From Hymenopellis radicata (Eukaryota > Basidiomycota > Agaricomycetes > Agaricales > Physalacriaceae), in the NCBI GenBank assembly GCA_015501595.1, contig JADNRX010000283.1, forward strand, positions 1-64,000: DNA of 64,000 nucleotides, in the 5' to 3' direction. This document shows positions 1-12,229 of the stretch, in pieces. The notes beneath the pieces were generated by a model. It was not told the origin of the DNA, did not search any database, and saw nothing but the letters and a program-made list of their open reading frames with translations. The position numbers were made by a program, and so were the translations under genes. Every line of letters begins with the position of its first letter. Position 1 is the stretch's first letter.

Positions 1-67
1 TCCGAATGTGACAAGGGAATTACATGTATAGATGCATACATCGTATCTTACTCTACTAATCCTTCGA

Positions 68-1326
68 CTACTGTACAGAGCTATGCCTCTTCTTATTATG
101 CAGTCTCTTGGCGCGGGATCCATCAGTGTGACAATACCCCGCGTATACACAATCTCTCCAGCCGGCGTACATGAGGACCACAAAGTTGTTACCCTCCGGG
201 CTCCCAGCTGTATATGGAGTCGTGTCCAACCAAGCGTATGGGTTTACAGCGGGAGTGACGGTACCATTCGACGTTACATGTGGGTTTCCATCTCGATCTG
301 ACCCAGAAATGGTGTGGCGTATATTATCAGCCCAAGCTATGTACGAGGTGCCAAAGACGTCGGGCTGGAGGACAGCCATGCGATAGATGACGGCCGCCAT
401 CATGGTAGAACCGCTGATCTCTCCAAAGCCGTTGGGTCCGTCGGTGTCATCAAGATAATTGCGAAGAAGACCGTCGTCCATGGGTGCACCCATCACGCCG
501 TTGACGATCTCCTTAATCCATTGGGTAAGGTCCGCAATAGCCTGTGCTCGCCATGGGCTGACGGTGGCGGCGGGTGCTTTCTGGATGACGGCAAGGACGC
601 GAACCATACCGGCAGAGAACCAACCGTTTCCGGTGCTCCATAAACCAAGGTCTTGACTTTGAGGACCAATAATGTGGTGATAGACACCCCAGTAGGGAAC
701 GGAGGTATCGTTGCCTGGAGAACCTCGCGGTAGTAGCCGCACTGCTTATAAGACTCCTCCAAAAGCGAGATGTTCCGAGTATCGGCGGCATAATAAGCGA
801 GGAATGGGGGCGACATGTATCCAAAGTCGTCCCTGTAAGTTGTCAACATGCAGACATTTGAACGAAGCGCCTGCTACGCACCAAAGTTCAGCAACGTCGA
901 AACGCTGACTGATGGCACCATTCGACCAGCGGGGAGCATTGAGCTGAAAGTTGACCTCCGTAACGGCAGCCTCGGCGTACGAAGAGTTGGTCATCCCAAG
1001 GAGGTACGCGGAGATCCCATGCTCGCTGGATCGCCCACAGCACCATCGCCATCGCTGAGGCCATTTTTTGCGCCAGGCGCGTTGAGCATGATTTTCTCTT
1101 GGGCGTACGCGAGGGCGGGTATCGTGGAAGGGTTTAGGACAGGCGCCGGGAAAGGATGGTCGCCGAACACCGAAATGGCAGGATTATAAAGCTCCAAGAG
1201 GGCTTCAGCGGTACCCCATTCCCAAGAATGGGCGGGAAGGGCTTTAGCAATGTCAGCTACTGCTTGAATGTCAAAGCCGGGGTATTACGCGAAGGGATCG
1301 GAGGCGTAAATGAGCGGAAGTGCCTG
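68..1326 (-). pseudogene. Six-hairpin glycosidase (GH88/GH105-like), decayed
   Basis: The translation resembles fungal secreted six-hairpin glycosidases, the fold of unsaturated rhamnogalacturonyl/glucuronyl hydrolases that trim pectin-type oligosaccharides. Recognisable blocks in order on the minus strand are WEWGTAEALLELYNP near 1200, AYYAADTRN near 790, and GLWSTGNGW with the following helix-rich part near 620-500. One intron is well formed (GTGCGT to TTACAG, about 832-881) and rejoins AELW to DDFGYM in frame. The copy is broken. An in-frame TAA lies near 1285, just before YPGFDIQ. One base is missing at about 1014-1018 (GGG where GGGG is needed) and another at about 714. Upstream of about 1326 no start or signal peptide could be joined. 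The family assignment rests on remembered resemblance only; non-function is clear if the sequence is correct. Confidence 0.72.
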
Positions 1327-1440
1327 TCGAGCTTATCTGAGCGATTCCTCTCAGGCGAGCGTGAAAGGCGTACCGTGAATGTGGCGAAAAAAGTGACCGG
1401 GGTGATCATAAATGAAAGGATGGGGTACACGACAGTGTGA

Positions 1441-2467
1441 GCGGAAGAGATATGGAAACACGAACACGACGTTGTCCCCTATGAACAACTTTATAATAGC
1501 TCTCCCGTAGGGTCAGAAAAAAGAAGAAAGGGTTATCAGTTTCATCACCAAAATCGCGAACGGAAATTGACTCCACGAACACGCGCCCCCACAGTGCACC
1601 ACTTAGAGGGGCTAATAAAGCCAATATATCGACCAAGAAGCACGAATGTGGCAGCGTTTGACAGCATGAGCGACCGAGATGCCAAGTTTAAGGAGGAACC
1701 GTGACGGAACTAGGGAAGTGTGGATATTGATCCGAACGCGTGGATGCAAAACTCTTTCTCACCATCAGGGGCATCATACATAAGGACCTACACGGTTAGG
1801 CGATTTTTGAGTCACGATCGTCGGAAGCCTGGCCCCATGTCACGACGTTCGTGCTCTGCAGGAGTTGATACCAACCCGAAGTGTGGGACTAAGATTGTAC
1901 GTAGGCGTAGTGTGTATACCACGTAGTTTATTGCTGGGGTCGATGATCCCTCCCTCATGCTCGCGGGATTCAAACTGTATTAGGTACTTCTTCCTCATGC
2001 AGTCCACCCTCCGAGTTCAAGTCGACCGCGCTCTCGAAAATATACAACTTCAAGCCAGCATATTAAAGTGGGCCGCCGGATAAGTGTAGATTCACTCTCC
2101 GCGACCCAGAGTCAAAGTCGGCCGGACCGTCATGGTCCTCATACCCGGTAACGATTCTCGGTTCGCGTCATAAGGCGGCTACGTCTTGACCGAGCACTCG
2201 CACCTGTTCACGCCACGTTTGATATCGTCAAACACTTTGAAGCATCATCGCCTCCCAAGGATTGGATTTCGGTCCCTTTTTTTCCCTCACACAAGCCTGA
2301 GAATGATGATAGGCTTCGGGCTCGGTCATTAGTTCTGCTGACCTCGGCGTCGTGGCCAGTGCTGCGATATGAGGTTGTGCAGTTCCAGGTAAACGCAATA
2401 GTATCTTCCCTCTGACAGCGCCTCCATCGAGCTCGGTAACTGTGCGTCCTGGTATATGAGGTAGCGC
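1441..2467. other. Intergenic, no gene seen
   Basis: About 1 kb between the glycosidase remnant and the NTF2-like remnant. Only short overlapping frames without splice-consistent coding signal were found on either strand. Confidence 0.5.
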
Positions 2468-2500
2468 TTGCTGATGATCATTCATAGGACAGCGTTAGCA

Positions 2501-3021
2501 ATGATGGCGACGAGCCTCGATATGGACGCCATAAATCCTACCTCACCTCAGCTCAGCGTCGTCGTCGATAAGCTCCTCCAAAGCCTTTTTAGTGCGAACG
2601 TCTCATCTAACGACCGGCTCTCGTACTTCTCGAAAAGCCGCTCCGTCACCATACAGCACTCCTACGAGGGCTGCCCCTCCCCGAGCATGTACCGCTTCAC
2701 CGGCCTCAACGCCGTGCGCTCGTACTTCGACCTCATCGCCACACATTACGATTGCACCCCACTCCGGCTACACTCTGTGCCGATTCGCACTCGCACTACG
2801 GAGGAGGGCACGTGGCAGACTGTCATTCAGGCAACCGTTCTATGGACGTGGAAATCGAGCGGCCTGACATGGCAAGAGGATTTTACTTGTACGCTTGATT
2901 TGGATGCGGGTTAAAGGTGGCATCGTTGGTGATTCTGACGACGTCGGGGGAAGACACATGTTTGATGCGGGCTGTAGACCCCGGGCGGAAGGTGGAATTT
3001 GACGTGCACGTCCACCGGTAG
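2501..3021 (+). pseudogene. NTF2/SnoaL-like small protein, frameshifted
   Basis: A single reading frame from an ATG at 2501 encodes about 137 residues. It includes a segment around AVRSYFDLIATHY and a C-terminal strand pattern (WQEDFTCTLDLDAG) that suggests an NTF2/SnoaL-type alpha+beta barrel seen in basidiomycete hypothetical proteins. The frame stops at TAA just after LDLDAG. Adding one base in the GGG run at 2908-2910 restores a further coding stretch (LKVASLVILTTSGEDTC, then MRAVDPG) to TAG at 3021. I therefore read it as a gene with a one-base deletion rather than a short intact protein. It is convergent with the dehydrogenase on the other strand. The domain call is tentative. Confidence 0.5.
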
Positions 3022-3254
3022 GTAAGGTAGCTGCAGTGGGCACTGTCGCACGTCCTACACAGGAAACAGCGGGCTTCGAGGCGATAGATGTCCTGGACCT
3101 GCAGTGATATGGGAAATGTTGATGTTATTTCTGCTGACTTTTCGCCGTATTGTAATATCGAAGGAAACCGTGTGTATTCGTTCATAGCGGTCTCTGTAAC
3201 TTCCTTAAACTGAATCGCTTGATGAACCCGAAAATCCTTCACAAGTGAGCAGAA

Positions 3255-4414
3255 TTATTCAAGAGGCACAACTACGTGAAGACTTACGAATATGGTCCGG
3301 GGAAGGAAGGAATCGACAAACCAGATTATCCATGTACGAGGTCCAATCCAAAAATGGGCTTTGAGTTTGGTTGGCACTCTCAAAGATTCTGCTACAACAT
3401 CTTTCGCCCATGCCTCGGATAGCATGACTGGGGATCCATCTGCGTAGAATCTCGAATCAGTATCACACAGAGAGCCACGACATAGGCAATGCTAGTAGAA
3501 CTTGAAACTGGAAGTAACGAACCATTCTCGAGATCCCTCTCAACTTCTTGGCGGATAGGGTAATAGAGTGAGTTCTCCGGGACGGTACCGTGATGAGTAC
3601 TGAGTCTGCTTTGGACGAGTCCAGACATGATCTGCGACGACGATGAGAGCTGAATGCCAAGCAGAAAGCAAGGACAGTTACAGTCATCACTTTGACGCTG
3701 TGGGCGTAAACTTTAGACGCAGGTTTTGCGTAAAGGGAACGGAAGCTTACCCAAAAGGTGACATCTCCACCCGAAGAGTATTACCGTATGACAGTAGCGC
3801 CGCCTTACTCATGTTGTACGCGCCATTGAAGGGGATAGGAAGAAGAGCGGCGATACTCCCTACAAGCACCACGGTTCCCTTGGCCTCGAGAAGGAGCGGG
3901 AGAAACGTCTGCGTGAGCTCTACAACACCGAAAACATTTACATCGAATAGTCCACGGAGCTGAGAGCTTGATATGTCGCTGAAGGATGCGGGATACACGG
4001 ACACGCCGCTGTGAGAATGTTATTGATAGGTTTTGACCTACGTGGGTGAAGGAAGGGACTGACGCGTTATTGACAAGGATGTCAAGCCTTCCGCCTGTCA
4101 GGCCGGAAATAGTCGTCTTGAACTCTGTAAGACTAGTAGAAAGCGTGACATCAAGAACGAAGGTCTGGATGCCATGAGAAGCAAGCGTTTCCATGGACTT
4201 CAAGGTGCGCGAGGTGGCGAAGACTTTGTGGCCTGTCAAAATGAGATCAGAACAGTGCTACGACACGAAATATCGAGGCTTACCGCGAAGATGGTATTCC
4301 ATGGCTAAAGCGGCGCCTAGACCGCCGTCTGAGGATCTGTTTAGCGCGTCAGTCTTCTTCAAGTGTGGTGGACGATAATCGCTCTTACCCTGTGATAAGC
4401 ACTGTTTTTGCCAT
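3255..4414 (-). CDS. Short-chain dehydrogenase/reductase, AYR1-like
   Basis: Seven exons rebuild an intact 271-residue protein. Introns are 4337-4388, 4233-4283, 4009-4063, 3698-3750, 3632-3681 and 3440-3522. The N-terminus has the Rossmann nucleotide-binding motif TGSSDGGLG, then LDILVNNAG, and the catalytic YNMSK (Tyr-x-x-x-Lys). This is the classical SDR arrangement. The overall sequence resembles NADPH-dependent 1-acyl-dihydroxyacetone-phosphate reductases, which act in phosphatidic acid synthesis at the ER or lipid droplets. The start is the first ATG in a frame that splices cleanly. A perfect GTAAGT at about 3285 could add a further 3' exon; without it translation ends at 3255. SDR membership is near certain; the exact substrate is an inference. 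Confidence 0.88.
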
Positions 4415-6476
4415 TGAGAGAAGGGAAGAAGAGTGTGATCCGCCGTCGCCCGTCAATGCCTTTTAAAGGAGGCGGCCGCTTAAAACAGTCATCTGTGCTT
4501 ACGTACAAGCACACTTTGGCTTCGGTTCATGTCGAGTTTAGCCTTCGAGTATAACCTGAAGTGACACAAGGTGGCAGTGGTGATAGATAACTCGTGTGCT
4601 GCATTCGTATCAGTTGGCCGTGAGACTGCGAGGTTCGGGAATTAGCGGCCCTGTGGTACCTCGATCACGTTATTGTATGTTCGTTTTCAACCACCATCAT
4701 CCGCTTCGTTGCGTCCGCTGAAACTCCTTCCGTGCCTCTAGCCCTGAACAATGACCGAATAACTTGACTGCAGTTATAGAGGCTTCGGCCCCCAACCCAG
4801 ATCACACGTTCTGACCTTCAACCGCCTGTCAGAATTTCGCGTGAAGGGGCAAGGACTGGCCCATCTAGGGATTAGACTTCCTTAATGTGAGGTCTTCCCC
4901 TTAGTCAGATGATCTAATGGAACAATACAGCACGTAACACGCGTCGGGAACGGTATATTGGCCAGTCAAGACACGACACGGTGCTCTAAATTTGCACCGC
5001 ACGTTTACTGGGCTTTTGATATACCCGCTGTGACATGGCCATTCCCACCATCATCAACACTTCTCGGGACTGTGTGCACCTCGTCATACCATTGGTCTCT
5101 CATTCTGGCGCGTGGCTTTCCCGAGTAGACAAGTTCACTGATGCGGTTGATTTGCCCCTCGTTGTGCTTGTATTTCACCGCTCATTCACAAGTTCTGCAG
5201 CTCATTATACCTTAAGCTGCTAAATCGTACGCGCACTGGGAAAGCTCGCGCACTCACTGGTAGCGAGCACTTCGCTGGCAGGTGGCGTCTCTTCGTCAGA
5301 ATCGTGGTCACCCCGGCGGCATGAAAAAACATAGGTAATCTATTTTTGGTAGTTCTGGTTCACGAGTTTCATACCTGCCAGATTCTCCGCCCTGGAAGTG
5401 GAGTTGACAGTCATGCTGCACAGGTGCGAACTGCCAATTTCTCCAACGATCTGAGTTCTATCATAGAATAGCTTTCTTCTCAATTATGGCATACTAATCC
5501 AAAGACTGACTACAGTAAGGACCTTTCAATAAAAGTACAAGTTAACGGCTGCGGAAAATCAAGAGTTAGTCGCACTACTCGTTTCTCTCGGCGTATTCTC
5601 TACGTGCTGACATTCTACCTCACAGCAGGCGCGAGGAGTTGCTTCACCTTTCGCACTCCACTTACCTCGCGGGTTCCTAGCCTGCTTCTTTCATGTTCAC
5701 ACACATCTGTAACAGCCAGCGATGCCCAAATCGATGTGACGCCTTATTGCACTCACATCAACGTCTATGATAAATATTCTGGCAGTGGCAGCTGAATCAT
5801 GACGGCAATCGTTCCTCGGCCTTCGTATGGTCTGACCTGCGAAGCCGGTATACCGTTACGTTCTGGCCTATGATATTCAGTTTTACACACTTTTCGGAGG
5901 CTTATTGCTGCTCGAACAAAGGTCACGCCTTATTGCGCTGAAGGGAACGTCTATGGTGAGTTTCTTGGGAGCGCTGCGACCATGTGGTCGCATTGTTCTG
6001 TAACGGTCAGCTGATAACCGTCATCTACAGCCTTACCTCACTACATCCAACAAAGTCCTATGAATATCCGCCATGCCGCCCTCCGCCTCTGCCACGTAGG
6101 AGGATTCACGCCGGATTCATGATAATTTCTGACTTGAGTTGCTCGGTAGGAGAATGCGGCCAATTTCCGCGGAAGCGCTTACTATTGTGGAAGCTCGTTG
6201 CCGTTACCGATGCTAACAAATACGTTCGTCTCGTAACACCTACTTCATCTCGGACCCAGATGACGCGCAACATGAGCGCAACGACACCTTCTCACTTTAT
6301 GAATATATGTCTGCCCTCTGATTCGCAAAAATTTTCAGTGTCAATCATGACACAGACCACGTCATACAGACTCAGTACTCTGAGCCCTCATCAAACCAGT
6401 CTCGTGGTATCTCCATCGTATTACCGGACCCCCAACGCGCCTCAAGTACCTATATTTAGGCAGCATTTTTTCGAGT
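4415..6476. other. Long intergenic stretch (about 2 kb)
   Basis: This separates the divergent SDR and HsbA-like genes. Short frames exist (for example 5984-6505) but have no recognisable domain or convincing introns. A short phrase, YFISDPDDAQHERNDTFSLY near 6240-6300, could be a gene remnant. No RNA gene was seen. Confidence 0.4.
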
Positions 6477-6482
6477 ATAAAG
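6477..6482 (+). promoter_or_regulatory. TATA box of HsbA-like gene
   Basis: TATAAA about 49 bp before the ATG at 6531, the spacing expected for a core promoter with a short leader. Confidence 0.6.
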
Positions 6483-6530
6483 ACTTAAAAAAGATATTGG
6501 CATAATCATCCCAGCAACTGCACTTTCAAC

Positions 6531-7208
6531 ATGTTTGCCAGCCGCCTCGCCTTCGTCGCCTTGACCGTCTTCTCGTTCACGTCTGCGCTTGTCACGCCTC
6601 CCACCAAGCGCGACAACGCGGATGTCCTGAACATCCTCACGACGCTCAAGAGCAGCACGGATAGTATCTTGCCACAGATTGGTTTGCATCGTTTACTGCT
6701 ATCCCGCTCCTCGAGGCTGACGCGTTATATCAGACTCCCTCGTCGCCAGTCAACAGGCCAGCTCGGCCAGCCTTACCCCGCTGTTTAACCAGGTTCAAGC
6801 CGCGCTCACCACGGCTACTTCCTCGATCCAAGGCCTCCCTGCTTTGGGCAACAAGAAGAGGCAGACAGACGATGAGCTCACTTCGCTGGCCACGCAGATT
6901 ATCGAGGTCGGTGCCGAATCTTGCATCATCTGTGTTGACTAGACTCAGCTGTTCGCGCAGGACATTAACACTTCCACCACCAATGCCAACTCCGCTACGC
7001 CACTCGGATTCCCAATCGTCATCAGCCAGTTCACTTTCGCTCTTGACAAGCTCCTCATCGACCTCGACGTTATCGTTCCTGGCATCTTGCAGGGTGTCGT
7101 AGTTTTGTACGCTTGTCCTTGTATATGTGACATTCACGCTAACGGACTCGTAGGTTGGATGATGTCGTCGGTGTCGTCGTGGCTCTGCTGTTGACGCTGG
7201 TGGCATGA
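6531..7208 (+). CDS. Secreted HsbA-like (hydrophobic surface-binding) protein
   Basis: The ATG at 6531 begins a signal peptide (MFASRLAFVALTVFSFTSAL). A small helical protein rich in Thr, Ser, Leu and Gln follows, with a Lys-Arg site soon after the signal. Exons are 6531-6681, 6734-6906 and 6961-7098 (introns 52 and 54 bp, GT-AG), then a short last exon after an intron ending at 7153. The length (about 160 residues), secretion signal and heptad-like Ala/Leu/Thr pattern resemble the fungal HsbA / cell-wall galactomannoprotein family, which coats hydrophobic surfaces. In the frame reached by canonical splicing, translation ends at 7162. A more protein-like hydrophobic tail (VVGVVVALLLTLVA to TGA at 7208) is one frame off, so a one-base error or deletion near the last junction is possible. 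Confidence 0.62.
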
Positions 7209-7592
7209 AGCGTTGCGGATTAGATCTTTCACCAAGTAGTTGAAGTCTTAAAGTCGACTTCTCTTTTATTTTGTACACGATCTTCTTCTCTGGATACGAC
7301 CTTGTTTTCGTTTATGAAATTAGTTTTTTGGACTGGATTATTGATTAGTCTGAGTGAGGAACTCAATCTTGCGAGCCAAACGTTCGCGTGTTCGCCTCGT
7401 GCTCGGCAAGAGTATTTCCGACGGCACGGCAGAAGGCCTAATTATGCTTCTGCTTTCGCCGCCACCACCATAGTCGCAGGAGCCGGATTTATTCCTTTGT
7501 CGACGAGGGGAACAAGCAGTCGAAGGTGCCTTAAATCCCTTTGCTCGTAGACACCGCTCACTCCTCCCTTAAGTTCCTAGGTAGTCGTGAAA

Positions 7593-9077
7593 ATGTCGGA
7601 CACGTCGCCCATCCAGCGCCTTCCTGCCGAGCTCATTCTTCATGCATTTACTATGGCATTGGAGGAATTGGGGGAAAGAGGCTATGCACCTACAAATCCC
7701 TCCCCCACAGATCTTCCCTGGTCCTTGACCAAAGTTTGTCGTCTCTGGCGTAAGCTGGCCATTGATTACCCCCGCCTATGGACACACATGGACGTTCGAA
7801 TCGACCTGGTGTACGGTTCAATGACGCCCAGGTTTGCCAATGATCCTGTGTCACTTCTCCGTACAGCCCTCGAGCGATCCGGGCGGACTCCTCTGCATAT
7901 ATGCTACGCCGATCCAAATCCGCGATTCTATGGGTGGAGAGGTCCTCGAACGCACTCATACACCGACCTCGTGACGGCGGGTGATACGTTGTTTACACTC
8001 CTCATCGTCAATGCGAATCGCTGGAGAAAAGCTGAGCTCAGGCTTTCGCGTCCCCATATATCTGTCCTGCGTTCCGTTCGTGGATATCTGCCAATGCTAC
8101 GATCAATTACGCTTGACACCTCAGACATTGGCGATGATGGGCACATCACAAACATTCCGTTAGACGCGTTTGAACTTGCGCCGTCTCTAGAAGTCATGAA
8201 GGTTGACATGAACTTCAACCCCCGGGCCTTCATCCCTCTCCATCTGAAACCCGTCCTGCCGTCCCTTACCACGTTCTCCGACCACCGCACTTGCACGTTC
8301 GGGATGTGGCCAAGTTACTTCGCCGTCCTATCCACTCCATCGATTCGTATCTGCGAAATCCGCTTCCAAGAAATAGCAGAAGGTGAGAGGCAAGAGCTGG
8401 TGGCCCTTCCGCCAGGTAAACAATGGATATCGCCTGTTGAAGACTTCACCATGTGTTGTGACCTTCTCCTCCGCCACCTCACTCTCCCTAACCTGCAAGC
8501 AATGACCCTTGGCTACAACGGCGAATGCTTCGTCCAGGCCCGCGATTTCCTCCCAACTTTCCGCGATGTCTTGACTCGTTCAAAGTCTCCCCTCACGCAT
8601 CTTTGTCTGTGCAACATTGTCGAGGATGAGACCATCTTGGAGGTAGTTCCTACCATTGGCACCCTCAAAGACGTGTCTTTCGTTGGCAGCAGCTTGGACA
8701 CCTGGACGTGGCGTTATAGCCAGATCATTCAAGACCTGATCGTCCGTCTGCAGACGCGCACGTACATGGGAAGTGGGTTCGATGTACTGCCCCGACTCGA
8801 GTCGTTTGACGTCACCGTCTATGATTGCCGCGACAAAGAGGATCTGTTCTTTATTAACAAGACTTTCGTTGATATGGTCGTGGATCGTGCGCGCAACGGA
8901 CATCTACGTTCGGTCAACATATTCGGCGTCTTGCCCACGTCTAACCCACGTCTTGAAGGTTTGGCTCAGGACGGGGTAGAGGAACTTCGCAAATTGCGCC
9001 AAGAGTTGGGAATGGTGATAGATATATCGGTGGAGAGCAGTGGTGAAGAGGACGCCATCCGGAAGTCATATATATGA
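7593..9077 (+). CDS. F-box-like protein
   Basis: A single uninterrupted exon encodes 494 residues. The N-terminus (IQRLPAELILHAFTMALEE ... LTKVCRLWRKLAIDYPRLW) is a typical basidiomycete F-box: LPxELI, a spacer, VCxxWR, then PxLW. Family knowledge says such proteins dock to SKP1 in SCF ubiquitin ligases. The remainder is a leucine-rich-repeat-like run (LRSITLDTSDIG, LTHLCLCNIVED, LKDVSFVGSSLD) of the kind that selects substrates in these expanded families. The start is the first ATG; no upstream in-frame ATG is nearer the F-box. The uninterrupted length contrasts with the frameshifted metabolic genes elsewhere in the window. Substrate unknown. Confidence 0.85.
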   Translation: MSDTSPIQRLPAELILHAFTMALEELGERGYAPTNPSPTDLPWSLTKVCRLWRKLAIDYPRLWTHMDVRIDLVYGSMTPRFANDPVSLLRTALERSGRTPLHICYADPNPRFYGWRGPRTHSYTDLVTAGDTLFTLLIVNANRWRKAELRLSRPHISVLRSVRGYLPMLRSITLDTSDIGDDGHITNIPLDAFELAPSLEVMKVDMNFNPRAFIPLHLKPVLPSLTTFSDHRTCTFGMWPSYFAVLSTPSIRICEIRFQEIAEGERQELVALPPGKQWISPVEDFTMCCDLLLRHLTLPNLQAMTLGYNGECFVQARDFLPTFRDVLTRSKSPLTHLCLCNIVEDETILEVVPTIGTLKDVSFVGSSLDTWTWRYSQIIQDLIVRLQTRTYMGSGFDVLPRLESFDVTVYDCRDKEDLFFINKTFVDMVVDRARNGHLRSVNIFGVLPTSNPRLEGLAQDGVEELRKLRQELGMVIDISVESSGEEDAIRKSYI

Positions 9078-10081
9078 CCTTTTAGATCTCCTCGTTGCAA
9101 TGTGAATCCGAGATTGCTTTTGCATCATGCACCGGGGCAGAATTAATACCTAAATGGGTAAGCCAATCTCTATGCCGTGATGTGACCTCTGTGATACGTC
9201 GACTACCAACCATCATCATCGCTCTGTTCCTGTCCAGGTCTTGGACATTTCCCCCCTGCATCATAGGGTGCCCATCATACACCGCCCACGGACGGACCAT
9301 TCCAGGGAACCTGACTACCTGCTTGTCTCGTCGGCCCGTGGGCGCCGATATCTGTATGTCCGGTTTTCCTTCTATTGCGTGTTTGCAAGCTTTTTGTTAG
9401 CAAGGTTGGCCGGGCGTGCGTCCCGTGCTTGATCCACATAGTCCACAAGTGTGCAATCTACCGCCATTCCCACACTGTAAATCAATCACTCCGATCTCGG
9501 ATTGCTCCTGGGTCACAACCAATAACAAAGGCGCGGATAACCCTAGGACTATTCGCCAATACCACAATTCTTCCCGAACGGAATATGTCACGAAAGAGGC
9601 TTCGCGACCCACTCTTGATTCGAGATGAACATCGTCATGTGTTCCGCCACCTTCAAGTTTCCGAATAGCAAGAAGGTTCGCTCGTGCTGGCCTTCTCCGA
9701 GATCCGGAGTAGTTCGCGCATCGCCCTAAGACCCGTCTGCTCTAACCGAAACAGGACGGCGCGACGTTGTCTGTGCTTCGGTGACTAACAAGAGCCAGAT
9801 CGTCTTTGTAAACCGCAGTCCGGCCTGTGCATGGTCGACCTTCTAAATATTCTTGATTCTGATAACACGCGTAGGTTGGTGAATGCGACGACGCAATGCT
9901 ATAAGGCTAGAGCGTCAGAAGTAGAAAGAAGCCGGAAGGGTCTATCACGGAACGGACCTCTCCCTCCCTTGATTCCGGAGCTCTCCAGAGCAAGCAATTC
10001 TATCTCCATCGCGTCGAATCAATTTGATATATATAACCTGACAATGGTGTGGGGTTGTTCCTTCTCTTCTGTTCCGCCACC
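9078..10081. other. Intergenic, no gene seen
   Basis: About 1 kb between two same-strand F-box-like genes. Only short frames; nothing supportable on either strand. Confidence 0.45.
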
Positions 10082-11388
10082 ATGTCCTCATTGATGTCTC
10101 GTCTCACTTTAGGATTCGCCGTCTGCTCAAAGTCTGGTACGAGGGCATTTCAGATCGCACGCGTCTCTTCCTCACAGACTGCAGCTCAAAATGCGGACCT
10201 TCACCTACCCCAGGAGCTTTTGGATCTCATTGTAGATGAGTTGCACGCTGACGTCCGCTCACTACGCGCTTGTGCCCTCACTGGACGTCCACTCCTTCAC
10301 CGCGCCCGTGCACATCTGTTCCGCGAACTCGTTCTCACGCCTGTATCGGCTCAGCGCGCGTCGCCGTCTCCACACTTATACCCATACGTGCAGCGCCTCC
10401 GTCTCATCGGGTTAGGAAACCGCGGTCCCGACCAATGGAGCGCCCAATCACGCACACTCGACATCGTATCGCAGATGACAAACGTCCGCGAAGTGTCTGT
10501 CATTAACGTCGAGCTGACCCTATTGTACGATCTACACTGGGCATCCACGATTGACACCCTCTTCCTGAACATCCTGCGCGTCGAGAGCCGCACCGTGTTT
10601 TTTGATCTTATGAAGCAGTTCCCAAATTTGCGACATTTCAGCTTCTACCAATTCCACACGCTAGGAGAGGAGGATAGTGGTGATGGGATGGAGCCGGCGA
10701 AGGAGAAGATCCGATTAAAGATGCTTGAGGTTTGCTTCACGTACTCGCGTTCGGACGTCGTGGATATTTTGATCCACCCGAGAAGTCCGTTCTCGTTGGA
10801 GGACTTGGCGACGTTAATCATCAAGCCCAAGGCGAGCGATGTAGACGCTCTGAGCCGGATTAGGGACATGCTGGCGGTTACTGGAGAAGCGCTCACTACG
10901 TTGGATATAGGACCATTCAGGATGCATAGCGTTAATGGTACGTACTGGTGCACTTCTTGATTGTTCTGACGGCTTAAGACTGCGCAGAAGACTTGCCAAT
11001 TTTGGACTTGACGCGTCTGCGCATTTTACATATCGCTATCTCAGATAGGGTCATTCATCAAGCGCTGCTCACATGGTGGACGTCTGTATTCGCATCACCG
11101 CGGCGAGAGAAGTGGGCGTTAGAGGACCTCACCATAACTGTCCTACTCCACTTCTACGACTGGGACTCTTTGACGGCTCACGGTTCATCGCACTTCTTTT
11201 CCGCGAGGCAGAAATGGGACGAATTAGCGAAGGTGCTATGCCAATTGGCTATGCGGAAGGTATACGTGAAGTTGGAGTTGAGGGAGGGTCCTGAACGATT
11301 TCTGAACGAAGTGAAGGATGTTGTGGATAGTGCCTTCGGAGTGTTAAGAGTTCAAGGTGTTGAGGTAGTGGTAGAGAAGCAAGGGTAG
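10082..11388 (+). CDS. F-box-like / LRR-type protein
   Basis: Two exons, 10082-10937 and 10988-11388, joined through a 50 bp GTACGT...CAG intron, give 418 residues. The segment LHLPQELLDLIVDELHAD, followed by LRACALTGRPLLHRARAHLF, is an F-box-like head of the style common in Agaricomycetes. After it come repeated Leu-rich strands (MTNVREVSVINVELTLLYDL, FPNLRHFSFYQFH, LEDLATLIIKP). The start is ATG 10082; a longer frame lacks an ATG. It is probably an SCF adaptor or scaffold, by family inference. It lies downstream of another F-box-like gene on the same strand, but the two do not look like recent tandem copies. Confidence 0.74.
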
Positions 11389-12169
11389 AGTCAGCGTTGC
11401 TAACAATCCTTGTAACAATCCGAGAATGGTTTGTTTGAAATGTGTCCAGAGAAGTAACTTCAAGGAAGGCATAGTTGAATCTTAGCACAGCCTCCACACG
11501 CTCGCACCTCCCGTCCTGGCAAGGAGCAAGACGGAATGATCTGGGACGATCTATATTTCATGTCTCTTGAGCTAATGAATCCTTGTAGAGGCGCCTCATC
11601 TGCAGACTGCAGGGTGTTTGAGACGTGTCTCCGATTGAGAAGCTGGCTAACAGGTACAACCAGTGTTTATTCTGCATTTCTGCTTCCATGAGAAATTGAG
11701 AAGAGCCGGTGATAGTACGATAGATGGGTAGTAAGATATAGATTCGCGAGCGACAATCAGGGGCGACAGGCAAACGTGACTCGCCACGTGGCGTGCGGCC
11801 TCAACCCAACCTACTTTCTTCTGCGCCATCAAGTGCCGCGCGCCACTCCATTGCTTGCTCCTAAGCGACAATCTTCCCGACATGGCTGCTGAACTGCGCT
11901 ATATGCACTATATCTGCGACTCTCTCATTTGAGTGAGAGTTATATCGTCAAGCAATCCGGCAGGCGACTTTCTATGTCGATGGTCCGAGCTGATATGGAA
12001 GTCCGTTTCTGGGTATACAACCTGGTGATATTTACTCTCATGGAAAAATCCCTCTTCTAAGGATTTGATTCACAGGGTAGTCATTGTTCTATAAGCTGAT
12101 GCCCGTCCTGACGCAATCAATCGCCGTGCTCAAGGTTGCTCTTAAGGCACTTGATGGGACCCTACGATG
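11389..12169. other. Intergenic, promoter of next gene
   Basis: No coding signal. The last 110 bp resemble the region upstream of the next gene but one (see findings). Confidence 0.4.
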
Positions 12170-12177
12170 TATAAAAA
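12170..12177 (+). promoter_or_regulatory. TATA box
   Basis: TATAAAAA, 60 bp before the chosen ATG at 12230. An earlier in-frame ATG at 12167 overlaps this box, which argues against that start. Confidence 0.65.
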
Positions 12178-12229
12178 CACACTTAACAGCATCAGAACTC
12201 TATTCTTCTCTCTATTCACCCCCGACGAC

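Noticed and set aside
2883..3242. Minus-strand frame possibly extending the SDR
   Set aside because: Reachable by a perfect GTAAGT donor, but it overlaps the NTF2-like gene antisense and adds no family-like sequence; kept as a note only.
5984..6505. 173-codon frame before the HsbA-like gene
   Set aside because: It overlaps the promoter/TATA region of the next gene and shows no domain.
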